64,000 nucleotides of DNA from Armillaria gallica (taxonomy: Eukaryota; Basidiomycota; Agaricomycetes; Agaricales; Physalacriaceae), in the NCBI GenBank assembly GCA_037576215.1, contig JBANDB010000005.1:3410001-3474000 (forward strand), given 5' to 3'. Shown in pieces: positions 23,901 to 35,813 of the stretch. The translations under genes were made by a program, and so were the position numbers. Within the stretch, counting starts at the first letter, position 1; every line of letters starts with the position of its first letter. The notes under the pieces are model-generated. The model was not told the DNA's origin, ran no database searches, and saw only the letters and a program-made list of their open reading frames with translations.

Positions 23901-25537
23901 TGACACGCTCTATGAGCGTTCACGCGTGTAATTTTGCGATTTACAATAATAAGTACAGGCAAAGGTGCTCAGATACTAAAGCAATGAGAAAAACAACAGA
24001 GCGCAGTGTTTATAATGCCAGTAAGGAAATTACCGGAGTAAAGCTGGGTGGAGCGCATGACTTAACCTGAGGATAGTACTAGAAAGGCTGTACTAGGTGT
24101 GAAGTCCCAACGTTTGACACTAAGTGCTCTGACAGGGCACAGCACGCGCGCGCTAAGAATAGCACAGAACACGCTTATGAGATAATTACAACTTCGCGCA
24201 ACATTGATCTATGATGCGCAAGGCACGGCAGGCCCGGAACCTAGAGCTCTAGGCTGTATGATGTCAGAACTCGAGTAAATCCGAAGTTTCTGACCTCGGC
24301 CGAAGCGCGCGAGGTCTAGACAAGAGACTCGTTGCCTTCACTACTACAAGAATTCCTTAAGAGAATATATTAAAGCGAAATAGAGTCGCGCGCTAGGCTG
24401 CAACTCCGAGGAGATAGCAACCGGCGTCAGTACACGTGTGTTAGCATTGTTAACCGACGTCGCAACGCTCAGAGACAGGATCTGGCCCCGAGCCAGGCTC
24501 CTGAGTCAGCGCCAAGCGATGGCGTGCTAATGGCGACATGCGCGGGACGCAGGCGAGGGAGCTCGGCAACTTAAATGATACTATATTTGGTGGTACGAAT
24601 TTGTAGAACGTAAAATAGATAAATAGCGCAGTATAATAGTAGTGTACAAGTTTCGGACCCCCGTTGTAGTCGCGCGCAAGCCTTCAGCTTGACGCCGTAG
24701 CTTCTGGATCAGTTTGTAACTTCGAGCGAGAGAATAAACCTAGAATTGATATCATACCGAGTGAATTGAGTCGCGCGCGAGGCATAGAAAAGCGAACGTG
24801 GTGCTTGTGTGACTGTTGATTGGTTGGGTGACTTGCGCTCTAACCTGAGAAGAAGAGAGTAGTGCCATTGAGGACGCGCTCTTGTGCTTTGAGGGTTTCT
24901 TGTGACGCGAGGCACTACAAGTGGCAGAGGTTCAAACCCTTTGGCTTGATTAGTGCTCGCTTGAGAGTAGATATTTCCCAAGTGGCATAGGTTCAAACCC
25001 TGTGGCTTGCGGACGGTGTTTTATAAGGTTTTCTGTGTCTCTGGATCGCATAGGTTAGAACCCTGTGGATCTACGATCGGTTTGGAAGCTTGAGCGCGTA
25101 GGTTTGAATCCTGTGGCTTTAGCGGACGGGTTTGTGAAGTGTTTCTGCTTGGAGCGCGAAGCTTTGAGTCGTGTGTTGTGTGTTTTAAGTCGTTTGAGGT
25201 CATTTCGTGTGTCGCTCCAGACTTAGTGAGGGTTTTGTGGACGTCTCTCAACGTTGTGTGTACTGTACTACACTTTGCCTTGAGGCCCAGCGACAAACTG
25301 TCGCTCCTCTTGTTATTAAAAGCCTTTGGACTTAGAGAAATCCAGATACTAGACGCGCGCTATTGCTATACGTTTGTATCCTATATTCTGAGAGTCGCCT
25401 TGCCTTGTTTCTATCTGCTTCTATCGCATCAGAATCCCCCACGAACTTGAGGGTTTGTGTGTGTAGTGTTGGGTGTGGGTGTGATCAGTGTCTTCGACGC
25501 TGTTGCATTGCTAGCTTGCGCGCACAGAGTCTCTTCA
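23901..25537 (+). mobile_element. Solo LTR, family with T-arm repeats, copy 2 (plus)
   Basis: It starts TGACACGCTC and ends TCTCTTCA, with the exact 4-bp duplication ACGG at 23897-23900 and 25538-25541. Over most of its 1637 bp it is the reverse complement of 19968-21770 (for example GAATTGATATCATACCGAGT and ACTATATTTGGTGGTA). The two insertions have different target duplications and are therefore independent events, not a single palindromic element. It carries four rather than six T-arm-like motifs, which explains most of the length difference. The sequence is CpG-rich with many GCGCGC words. Confidence 0.75.
24915..25120 (+). repeat. Array of four tRNA T-arm-like motifs in the solo LTR
   Basis: Cores at about 24928, 24989, 25051 and 25107 read AGGTTCAAACCCT, AGGTTCAAACCCT, AGGTTAGAACCCT and AGGTTTGAATCCT, spaced 56-62 bp. 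Each can form a 5-bp stem with a 7-nt loop. They correspond to the array in copy 1 with two units fewer. Confidence 0.65.
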
Positions 25538-25541
25538 ACGG

Positions 25542-28500
25542 CTACGACGACATTGGTAGGTCCCACGACGATGACGACCTACGCAGACCACCATCATGCC
25601 CTCGAATTCATCCCCATCCCCATCCCCATCACAGCCCCTTCAGAACCTCCCACATCGACATCGGCGCCAATCGCCTCTACAGACGACATCCGCACATCAC
25701 AACAGTGTGTAATCCGTCCGGACAGTCGACATCGGCCACCATCTTGGCACGGGAGGAGCTATCGAAGGCGGAACTAGCCACGACGATGATGACTAACACG
25801 ACGACGGTGCCGGTGGGGACGGTCGTGCTTTGATGCAGGGCCCTGAGAGTATCTGGAAGAAGGATGCTGGAGAAAGAGGACGTGGATGGAGGGCGCTGGA
25901 AGGCGGGCGATGTCGAGGAAGAAGGCAGGACAAAGATGAGGACGCCAACAGCCAACGACAGCAATGACAGCCATGTCCTTCCGGACATCAAAGAAGGACG
26001 AATTTTTATTTATTTCAGAAATATTATATCTGCACATACAGATGCAATATATGCTTCATTATATGTCAAGGGGTGTTACTTCGGGAAGTTGTGCATGGAT
26101 TCCGGGCTCGTATCCGCCGTGCTCGCATCGGCCCTCTTGGCTAAGTCCCCTCTATTCCAAGATGAGTTCTGCGGCACCCTTCCTAGCACAAAGACCCAAG
26201 CTTGTGGCCGTTCTGGGCTTTCGGTCCAACCAGCTTTGACAGGCGAAGCACTTACCAACTCCAAGGCTGTGGATTCTGTAATGGGCACAAGGATATCCTT
26301 GTCAATATTGCGCGTTACAACAGATTGGCATGGGAATGCGAACATCTTGAAAAATTGCCTACGTCTATATATTATGGTGAGTTCCCTCACCGAAGATACC
26401 ATTCAGAATTTGCTAATTCGCCCACAGAAGTTCTACACGTAAACTGGCCCTTCTCTCTGTTCCACGATGTCTCACTAGCAAACGTCCGTGTCAGCATGTT
26501 AATATCCAACCCCCAGCTTCATTGAGTTGCAAGTTCCAACGTATCAACTATACGAAGATCCGGAGCCCCGATGACAGCGACATAAGTGAAGCTAGGCATT
26601 TTCCCACTGGCAGGACCTCCGCTGGCACTCTGTCTCCCCTTTTCCCAGCCCATCCCCCCTTCCCGCTGAAGTGCCTTTCAAATCGAGGATCCCCTACTCT
26701 TGGATGTACCAACCAAAGAATCGTCGATAAGAGAAGGGAGCTTCCGTAAGTGTAGGCATCTTCGAACGAAGAAAGCGTTCTGGATGGACTGACTAGGAAC
26801 ATTCATGGTTGAGAGGGCGATGTGTATGAGTCCGCCTCGTTTCCCAGCCATTCTTTTCGTCTGTCTATCATCTTCCTTTGCACTATTGGAGCACCTGTCA
26901 ACGAGGCCGTCACTATACACACAGTGGCTCCAGTGCATCCTACGAGAATGACTACAAAGCTCCTTTGGCACTGTTTCTTTTCCTATACGTATCATGGCCG
27001 ACCAGATTGTACCGACTGTACAGCTGGTTTGCTCATTATTCATTCTCTATGCTTACTAGATGTCTTTTCTGTGTTACTTATTCTCTCCATTTACGCTTAT
27101 TTCTACATAGGTAATTTTGACCCTGATGTATTGGGCTGGCTCTAACTATACATAATATAATGTTGATCTTGACTCGGTATGTGCAGTATGAACTGGTAAA
27201 ACCCCCAAAAAGCGCGTCTACGGATACTTCCATGCACATGTATAGACATATATACCATTCCCGACACCTATCGACTCTCAAGAGTCGATTCTGCATGCCT
27301 GAGACTACCGGACACATAAGAAACAGCCACAGCAATGATACGAAGCGCTCTTCAACCAGCTGAAATATGAGGAGGCTAAGCGGCGAAGAGGAAATCTAGG
27401 GGAGAGAAACATCAAATAAAGAAAGATAAAGCGAGGATGTGGACGACTCACGTAGCGGTGAAGGGTAATAACATGTCGAGGCTTCCACTCTGTAGCTGTC
27501 AGTTGTAGAACCATTGAAGACATCGTGTAGCTGCTAGCTTGGAAGTCTGACATTCGGGAAGAATACCGGTCCAAGGTGTGGCGGAGAAAAGCAAACGCAC
27601 TGCGCAGGATCCTCCAAGACGGCCATCTCATCTTTTAAAAGTTGAATGTAACCATCCATGACTGCGACCCTGACAATACCGACTACTCTCGGTGCTCTCA
27701 AGACCATCTCTTCCACCCCAAACCACCGTGTTAAGTCAACACTGTTGACGCATCATCTGAGCACCATTAAAGTTAAGGAGCCGCAGGTGCAAACAGAGAA
27801 ATTTCTGCATCAAGAAATCGAGCAAAACTAGGAGGAGGAGGGGAGAGGTTTCTGTGCATGTATGTGTCTTCAGTCGAGGAATGTAAGCGAATGAGAAGGG
27901 AAGCGCGTCAAGTGATGGTGGTGGTAAGTGCGAAGAGGGGTGGTGGACATCTCAGTTGTCGTGGAAGGACATCCATGGTACATGGACCGAAGGGTCGCCG
28001 TAAGAAGGCAGGATCCCAGTGATTGATGTTATCTAGCGCCAGAGGTGTTCTGCAGAAATGCGTCATCGATCTGGTGTTGATTATACTGGACGTGCCGCTG
28101 TGAGAGGTCAGAAAGACGCAGACGTTATCGAGAAAAGTCGCTGGCATCGTGAAGGAAAAGGTGGTAGGAGCTGGACAGGCAGCAACTTGGTAGATCAGTG
28201 CAAGGGTAGCGGAATTCAGACACGAAACTGATAGACTGTTTAGTTTGTGACGACCAACAAAGGTCGTAGCATACGCACCTTATAGTCTAGCCCTACATTA
28301 GACCTGTGGAAGAGTCCTGAGGAGAGGGAAGAAGGGGAGTAAAAATAGGCTCTTGGAGGACTCTCTGTGCCCACAATTCGGCTACTGTATGACTAGATGT
28401 CAGCAAGAGTTCAGAGAGATGAGAATAGTGGATGTACCAAGAGTAGTCAAGCTAAGGATGCTCTCTAGCTAGCTTAATCATGTACGGCTCTCTGACTCGA

Positions 28501-29290
28501 TCGCCTCACATCTCTCTGCCAACAAACTGCCTCGCTCTACGTCCTGCTCAAAAATTGACATGGTGACGTGTCACCAAGTCCAAGCGTCATTTAGGTTGAC
28601 CTTGAGACCTTGAGAAGCTGCCACCTTTGGCAATGCACAATTGAGGAATCGCCGCGCTGAGAAATTTGAGAGCAAAGAGCTTCCATCTGCGTACACATCT
28701 TCAGTCGAGCAGAGACAAGCGGACAGGAACACTAGTGGTCAGTTGATGTGCAGGCCTGAGTTGATGGCCATCCTTGATGGTGGTGGAAGATGGAAAGAAG
28801 AGTTTTGATCCGCTCCCGATCGGCAGGATTTCGCCTTCAGAGCTGATTTTCCGAATTCCATCCAGCGACTCTCTGTCAGATAAGACAACGTGCAGAACAC
28901 TATTTTACTGATGACTTAGATTTCTCATATCCACGCAGGCCAACGTTCAATAATTCACATATTATCAAGTACTAATATGACAGTATGAAAGTGTTAGTTC
29001 AGCTCTCGATGTAACAAGCTAGGAGAGCTTCGCCACTGGAGGAGACCATGATGATGTACACAGAGAAGATAACCTCCACGAAAAGCTCGTTTGAGCATCA
29101 CACTATGGCCGAAGTAAACTATATCCACCTTCATGAAATCACCCAATGTATGAAACTTCTCGTGTTTTTTAGTGTCCTTCGAAGTCGCGCACTACGAGGA
29201 TATCAATAAAGTGCTACAAAATTACAAAATTACATTAAAAAGACGGCACTAGTTGGTAACTATTTAATAGAGGCCCACCTTCGCACACGA
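25542..29290. other. Unassigned stretch, possible minus-strand gene fragments
   Basis: Several frames of 60-120 codons lie on the minus strand. One at 25677-25991 starts with a hydrophobic, signal-anchor-like stretch (W-L-S-L-L-S-L-A-V-G-V-L-I-F-V-L) and has a second hydrophobic segment. Others at 27305-27716 and 27908-28147 have no recognised domain. On the plus strand, frames at 25864-26442 and 26202-26525 overlap them. A short CCCCAT tandem lies near 25612-25630. I cannot decide which frames are coding and name none. From 28150 to 29290 nothing was seen. Confidence 0.3.
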
Positions 29291-29349
29291 CAGCAGTATG
29301 AGAACTAACCAGCGTATCGAGAACGCCAAGGGATTAAAGATTATCCTGA

Positions 29350-31421
29350 GGTCGAGCGATCTATCTGACAAAAGGTCAGTAGGTAATCAGAAGGTAACAG
29401 ACCAGCTTACGTGGATCTGCGTCTTAAGCCATGGTTGCATTTCTTGTCGCATTCATTCCGCACTACTACTTGATGTTCTCGACGTTGCGATTGTCGCTGG
29501 CTAGAGCTGAACATTTTTGCATCAGCAGAAAGTTCTTGGCAACAGTCGGGGGTGGATATTATGAAAGTAATGGAGAAAGCGAAGAATGAGGAGCCGGCGA
29601 GCTGAGTTCGACGTTCTTGTAGTGCTGGTAAGGGTTCGCCACCTTCCATGCGCGAAAGGAGGACAGCGATACACATGCGAAGGACTCGTGCTTTTTGATA
29701 TTGTCCATTATGATCTGCAGAGAAAAGTAATGTCAGTACAAGGTCGACAGAACAAGGTTCGTGAACATACTACAGTCGTAGCATGATGCTGAATCCTGTC
29801 CCTTGTAGCACAATTTTCTTCCTAAGCTCTCCCCCAGTTCTGTCCTCCACCAAAGTTATCTTGGCGCCGCGTCATTTGTGCGAAACATACTCCAAGAATC
29901 TTCCAGAGGAAGCATCTCCACTGTTGGGGTGTGAAAAGCAGGACCGTCGGACGCTACTTCGAAGGATTCGAATTCTAGAGTGGGAGCTGCCGGGCAGGAA
30001 TAAGTGGATATGATTAAACGAAACATGGACCCGTCGTCCAGGAGGATGATATGGTCACATTGGACCAAGTGGATGGAAGCTTTCCTTCGGGAGGGTGCAT
30101 TGGCAGATGGGAAATGGAATAGCCCTGCATATATCCATAACAACATTAGGCGTAGCGGACTCTACTAGTGGTGCCAATCCGCAAAACGCAAAATGACCAG
30201 ACCATGTCGGGGCGCAACGGATACCGTATGCGAGGGCGGAAACATCCCCTTCTCTCTACTAGACACGAATTCAAGAAACAAGCGAGCTCCTTCCTGGGAA
30301 GGGTTCTCCGGTATCGAAATTGACTTCGGACTGGGGATCCCGAACGTCGTCTTCATATACACGCGGAGGAAGACGAGCAGGGCAAGGAATGATGCTGCAA
30401 CTCGAGCTCTGGACTCTCACAGAAGAATGTAAACAGGAAGAAAAGATCGTACGCCTTGCTCATGAAGTGGATAGCGGAGTAGTGGAGTTCATGGGTTGTT
30501 GATATTCCTGCTCTGGAGAGTTAAGCTGTACGTTCCAGCCACTGCCACTTGGAAGGAAGTACGTGTTCTCGGGTAGTCATGATTTTGTGCATCGGAGTGT
30601 AGGTGAAGGTAAACCAAAGACCGGGGAAGGAGGCAGAGAAGGAAGATGCACAGACGGGCACGACGGAGTGGCTCCACCAACATTGCCAATTAACAAGAGC
30701 TGCTCGTGGCTGAAGGATTCCTCCTCCTCACAACGAACAAACTGCAGATGACAGTCGCGTCAATACAAATTCAGCGTTCAAGATAACGATAGTAGACATA
30801 CCCTGGAGCCGTCCATAACACACTGGATGTCAGTGACGCGACACTGGCATTCACCGAACGTCGCTCGCTTCCTTCACTGACTTCTGGTGAGCGTGATGTT
30901 CGCAGTCGTGGTCCGTTGAGAAGAAAGCCACATCCTCTATGCGTTCTGCTGCGTCTTTTTCTTTCGGATTCTTGTCGCATGTGGGCCACTCAGGTCGTCA
31001 GCGTAAAACGCCGGAAGTCATAAACATACGTCGGAGGGAGACATTGGGATGAAGATGACCGAAGGCTGGTGCAGCTAGTAGGAGGCCGGTCTTCCATGGC
31101 GCGTGGATTAAGAGACGGATGGTTGACTTGGGCACAAAGGACAGAAAGAAGACGGCAAACAGTGAATGACGGTTATGGACACGTCCCTTCTCTTCCTACT
31201 CATGGCCAGTCCTACGCCTCCCTTCCTCCCATTGCGTTGATGACGATTCGGAGCCACTCCGGAGGGGCTTTGTGCATGTCTTCAGAGGAGGTAAACGTTA
31301 AACAGGCGAGGGTGCTGTTGACGTAGTCCTCGATGACGGTGGGAGACGAAAGGGAAGGTAAGGAAGGTGTGATCGGACTTCGGATCAGCCTTGACCTTGT
31401 AGCTGTCCACCCACCTATCAC
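29350..31421 (-). pseudogene. Gene family S, copy A
   Basis: This is the uninterrupted counterpart of the copy at 18520-23200. On the minus strand it shows S-P-T-V-I-E-D-Y near 31330 and E-W-L-R-I-V-I-N-A-M-G near 31235. It then has V-M-D-G-S-R, a 60-nt intron (30742-30801), F-V-R-C-E-E-E-E-S-F and L-L-L-I-G-N-V-G-G, and further down F-G-I-P-S-P-K-S-I-S-I-P-E-N-P-S-Q-E-G near 30300. After the G-N-V-G-G motif a short insertion shifts the frame relative to copy B (near 30665), so at least this exon is broken. The same protein words in two copies show that a real gene family underlies the region. It is not one I recognise, and no localisation or catalytic motif is evident. Confidence 0.5.
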
Positions 31422-31916
31422 CAGATTGACTTCATGATAACAATCGCGCCTCTCTCGGGTTCGCGCCCAACAGCGAATAGGTGAACTCAGGCATTGATAA
31501 AATTAACACCGGAGTTTTGCACAACATACAATTTGACGCGAAGCGCCTGTTATCGGCGCTAGAATTATAGAAGCTCAAGCTGTGTGATGTGAAGGTCATT
31601 ATTGCTTCCGTGCATGCATGCACCTCTGCAAGGGTAGGACTAGCATGAACAGAGTTTATGTTTCCTCTCTGCACACAATATATCGACTACGATTCTCTTA
31701 CATCGCTCTGAATATGGCTGAAGAGGACACGAGCCAGTTAGGATTTGGGGGCTAGTGATTCTCAAGAACGTAACACAAGTGATTTGTTTCCCATCATCAC
31801 AGAGGAATGCAGTACAATAGCATCGGCTGATGGCTGTGGGGCTGAGTTCAATTTCGACCACGAGGCGATGTACCATGTGACTTGCCTGCATACAACCTTG
31901 CTCTTCACCACCAACC

Positions 31917-34900
31917 ATGGCAACAGCCCTAGGAGTCGCTTCGTCCATTACCGCCCTCATTGAAAACATCGTTACTTTCACCAAATATGTCAAGGACGTA
32001 AAAAATGCACCTGAAGAAATTACCCAGTTCTCAAAGGAGCTAGTGTATCTGGAGATTTATCTGACCACCTTACGTGGCCTTATTCAGCAATCGAGCGAAG
32101 ACAACCCATGGCTAGAGACATTGAAGCAGTTCTTTGCTCCTCCGGTCGATGCTCTGGGCGCTGCTCCGGACGGTCTTTTCAAAGAGCTTGAAGTGCTGCT
32201 CGATGGACTCAAGGAAAAGGTGACCAATGATCCACCTCGATGGAAGATGGTGAAAAAGAGACTGCTGTGGATGCTTACCAAAACAAGCGTGGAGGATGAT
32301 CTGAAGAAGACCGAACATTTCAAGACCTTAGTCATGAGCGCTGTGCAACTCAATGCCATGTAAGTGACTCCTGCTTTCACCTCTCCAATACTAAGTTTGG
32401 TATACAGCAAGTTATCTCGTGCGATTGAGGTCATGCTAGGTGATGTCAAGTGCACTGGTGAGGAAACTCTGAGTATAATCAAGAAGAAACAGATGGGTAT
32501 GTTCATACCCAAAATCAACCATCAGATGGTGTACTGATGCAGGGATACATTACAGATGAAGAAACTGCGGAGGTAGTAAAGTGGCTCGCCTCTAACACTG
32601 TGGACTACAATGATGTTCAGCTTGAGACACTGAAAAAGTGTGTTGGCAATACTGGACAATGGATTCTCAAGTCACCGGAGTTTCTGAGTTGGGTAGATGG
32701 TTCTGGGAAGTCTTGTACTTTGCGGTGTCAGGGCAGTCGTGAGTCATTTTGGCTGATCTCTTCACTAATTTCTTGAGGCTAATACATCTCTTCAGCTGGT
32801 GTTGGAAAGACCTTCCTCACCTCAATCATTGTTGACCATTTGTGTTCACTGCCAGTGGTCAAAGATGGAAAGGCACTTGTCCTGAGTATCTTTTGTGATT
32901 ACAAATCTATGGTTGAACAAACAGTAGAGAATGTTCTCCGTAGTCTTCTGAAACAGCTGGTTCAAGACTATGGTCTTTTCCCTTTGACCAGGACACTTTA
33001 TGCCAACCGGACAACAAAATACCTTTCCCCTGACAACCTTACCAAATGTCTGTCAGAAGTGCTGCAACGTGCTTCTTCCCATGTCTACATTGTTCTTGAT
33101 GCACTGGATGAGTTCACCAATAACCATCGAGAACATCTCATCAACATGATTCGAGGATCATTGGGCAATAATATCCATCTCCTTGTGACATTGAGACCTG
33201 ATATTGGGCTAGATCCACTGTTTGAGGCAGATACCACATTGGATATTGAAGCTTCTGCTGATGATATTCAGTTATATATCATGGACAGGCTCTCTCAAAG
33301 TCGGTGTCTTGCTAGCAATGTCAAAGGGGAGGGTGGTTTGATTCTGCAAGAGAAGATACTTAGTCAAGTAAAAGAAAAGTCTTATGGCATGTGCGTTACT
33401 CATGCAGACATGCTTGTTGCATTTATTAACCAACTATCTATAGGTTTCTTCTAGCAAGGCTGCATATAGACTCACTTGCTGAGGCAAAAAATCGAAAAGC
33501 ACTTAAAATTGCACTTGATAAATTGTCAGACAATACAGATGGTGCATATGCTGAGATACTGGAGAGTCGAATCAATAGTCAAAATGATAATGATAGAGAT
33601 CTTGCATTTCATGTATTTGGCTGGATAGCCTTTGCAAAGCACTCTTTAACTATGTTGGAACTGCAACATGCATTGGCAGTGGATCTTGACTCAGATATGA
33701 CAGCCTTTGAGCCTGATAATCTCTATAGTAAAGACAGTTTGGGAAGTGTCTGTGGTGGACTGGTCATTACTAGTGGTGTAGACCAGATAGAATGGCCTAG
33801 GAATCCTATAGTGAGGTTTGTACGTAAGTAAAATGATCCAATCCTTCTTATATAAACTGAAGATGAATTTATTTAGATCATACAACACAGGAGTATTTTA
33901 TATCTCAAAAAGACAAATTATTTCCTCAATTTCAAAAGACCATCACACGCACCTGCCTGACATATATGTCATTCAACAACTTTAGACACCACAACAAGCA
34001 TGATGTAATTCAATCAACAACTACTCCTTCTCTCCAATTGCCTTATGGAGTTCATCATGTTTCTGTTCAGAAGAACCATTCAGCTTTTTCTCTTATTTCT
34101 TCAAATTCTTTCAGAGAAATTGTTAGAAAATATCCATTTCTTCGTTATGCATTTGATCACTGGGGATACCATGCCAGTGAACTGCAACACTCAATGATAG
34201 ATGAAATCATTGCCTTTCTGGACTCAGCACATTGTGAAAATATCCTTAAGATTTTCCATGCTAAGATAGTATCTACCAAGGCACTCACTTCACTTCATTT
34301 TGCTGTGCAGTATAATCTATTGCATATCACAGAAGTACTCCTGATTCGAGGGGATGATCCATGCCAGTGCAAGACACCATTGTTGGTCACAGCCATCAAA
34401 AGTGGGAATCTTGAGATGGTGAAACTGCTCCTTGATCAAGACAAGATTGATCCAAATATGTGGAAGTCAAAGAAACAATGGACACCCTTGTCCTATGCTG
34501 TGGAAAGGGGGGTTATAGAGATTGTAGAGATGTTATTGCAGTCAGACCGGGTTGATGTGAATTGCAAGGACTCCACAGGATGTACACCCTTCTCCTATGC
34601 TGTGGAGAGCTGGTCTACAAAGATTGTGGAGATACTATTGCGGTCAGACCGGGTTGATGTGAATTGCAAGGACTCCACAGGATATACACCCTTCTCCTAT
34701 GCTGCAAGAAAGGGGGCTACAAAGATTGTGGAGATACTATTGCAGTCAGACCGGGTTGATGTGAATTGCAAGGATTCCATAGGATGTACACCTTTCTCTT
34801 ATGCTGTAGAGAGCTGGTCTATAAAAATTCTGGAGATGCTATTACAGTCAGACCGGGTTGATGTGAATTGCAAGGACTCCACAGGATGTACACCCTTCTC

Positions 34901-35444
34901 CTATGCTGTGGAAAGAGGGGTTACAGAGGTTGTAGAGATGCTATTGCAGTCAGATCAGGTTGATGTGAATTGCAAGGACTTTACAGGACGTACACCCTTC
35001 TCTTATGCTGTGAAGGGCTTGTCTCCACAGATTGTAGAGACACTATTGCAGTCAGATCGGGTTAATGTGAATTGCAAGGACTCCATAGGATGTACACCCT
35101 TCTCCTATGCTGTGGAGAGCTGGTCTACAAAGATTGTGGAGATGCTATTGCAGTCAGACCGGGTTGATGTGAATTGCAAGGACTCTACAGGACATACACC
35201 CTTCTTCTATGCTGCAAGAAAGGGGGCTACAAAGATTGTGGAGATGCTATTGCAGTCAGACCGGATTGATGTGAATTGCAAAGACTCCACAGGATGTACA
35301 CCCTTGTCCTATGCTGTGGAAAAAGGGGCTACAGAGGTTGTAGAGATGTTATTGCAGTCAGATTGGGTTGATGTGGATTGCAAAGACTCCATAGGACATA
35401 CACCCTTGTCCTATGCTGCAGGAGAGTGTAATAGATTAAATTAG
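31917..35444 (+). CDS. STAND/NLR protein: fungal N-terminal helical domain, NACHT, ankyrin repeats
   Basis: Fungal NLR-like proteins are thought to act as sensors in non-self recognition and regulated cell death. Six exons join in frame: 31917-32359, 32408-32496, 32556-32738, 32796-33390, 33444-33823 and 33877-35444, with GT/AG introns of 48-59 nt, giving about 1085 residues. The N-terminal 180 residues are the helical domain common in basidiomycete NLRs. The linker W-V-D-G-S-G-K-S leads to the Walker A motif G-V-G-K-T (residues about 240-244), split by intron 3. Walker B is I-V-L-D-A-L-D-E-F (about 336-344). The STAND landmark R-F-V-H-H-T-T-Q-E-Y-F is created by joining exons 5 and 6. Ankyrin repeats follow from about residue 700. 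The frame is open throughout, unlike neighbouring genes, but a 387-bp insertion ends it early, and homologous coding sequence continues at 35814. The start ATG opens the conserved N-terminal domain. Confidence 0.9.
34484..35444 (+). repeat. Near-identical 102-bp ankyrin repeat array
   Basis: About ten tandem 34-codon ankyrin units, each starting T-P-(F/L)-S-Y-A, run to the insertion. The C-terminal part of the unit (I-V-E-M-L-L-Q-S-D-R-V-D-V-N-C-K-D-S) is almost invariant, including at DNA level. Variation is concentrated in unit positions 7-13 (V-E-S-W-S-T-K, A-R-K-G-A-T-K, V-E-R-G-V-T-E, V-K-G-L-S-P-Q) and at the residue after D-S-(T/I)-G. Units 2-3 recur as units 7-8, indicating a five-unit (510-bp) higher-order duplication. 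Confidence 0.85.
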
Positions 35445-35813
35445 TTTGCTATTTTTAGCTCAGTGAGTTGCAGTGACTTAGGACATTCATTTGAGTCTAC
35501 CTGACTTATAACCAGTAGTTACTCCCAATGGCTTCATATGACTCACTATATAGTAGTATATAAGTAGCTAAATGATAGTAATAATCATCTTCTTTTTTTT
35601 ACCCCATAACTCCCTCAGTGTGAACTCTTACCATTGGACCTGGGTCAAGCCAGAGAGTATCACAACTTGGGAGTGAAAGATAAGAAAACTTGTCTCTCAC
35701 TATAGTCTACATCTATACCTACATCCTCATCACTATCTCAGTATGTACTATCAACAACATCTTGCTAGGTTTTAATTGAACTTGAGGTGTATCAATCTCC
35801 ACTATGCTTCATA
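35427..35813. mobile_element. 387-bp LTR-like insertion in the ankyrin array
   Basis: The insert begins TGTAATAG and ends GCTTCATA, with the exact duplication GAGAG at 35422-35426 and 35814-35818. Removing the insert and one GAGAG restores the frame as Y-A-A-G-E-R-A-T-K-I-V-E, a perfect ankyrin unit. A TATATAAG word lies near 35558. Size, 5-bp duplication and TG start suggest a solo LTR, but the other end is CATA rather than CA, so the class is not settled. Its first codons supply the stop that now ends the NLR frame. Confidence 0.75.

Noticed and set aside
19968..25537. One large transposon with 1.6-1.8 kb terminal inverted repeats
   Set aside because: Each arm has its own exact 4-bp target duplication (ACGT and ACGG) and the left arm alone interrupts the S-family sequence, so they are two solo LTRs.
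32084..32518. A 144-codon minus-strand frame opposite the NLR
   Set aside because: Shadow of the NLR exon 1 reading frame; no start context or domain.
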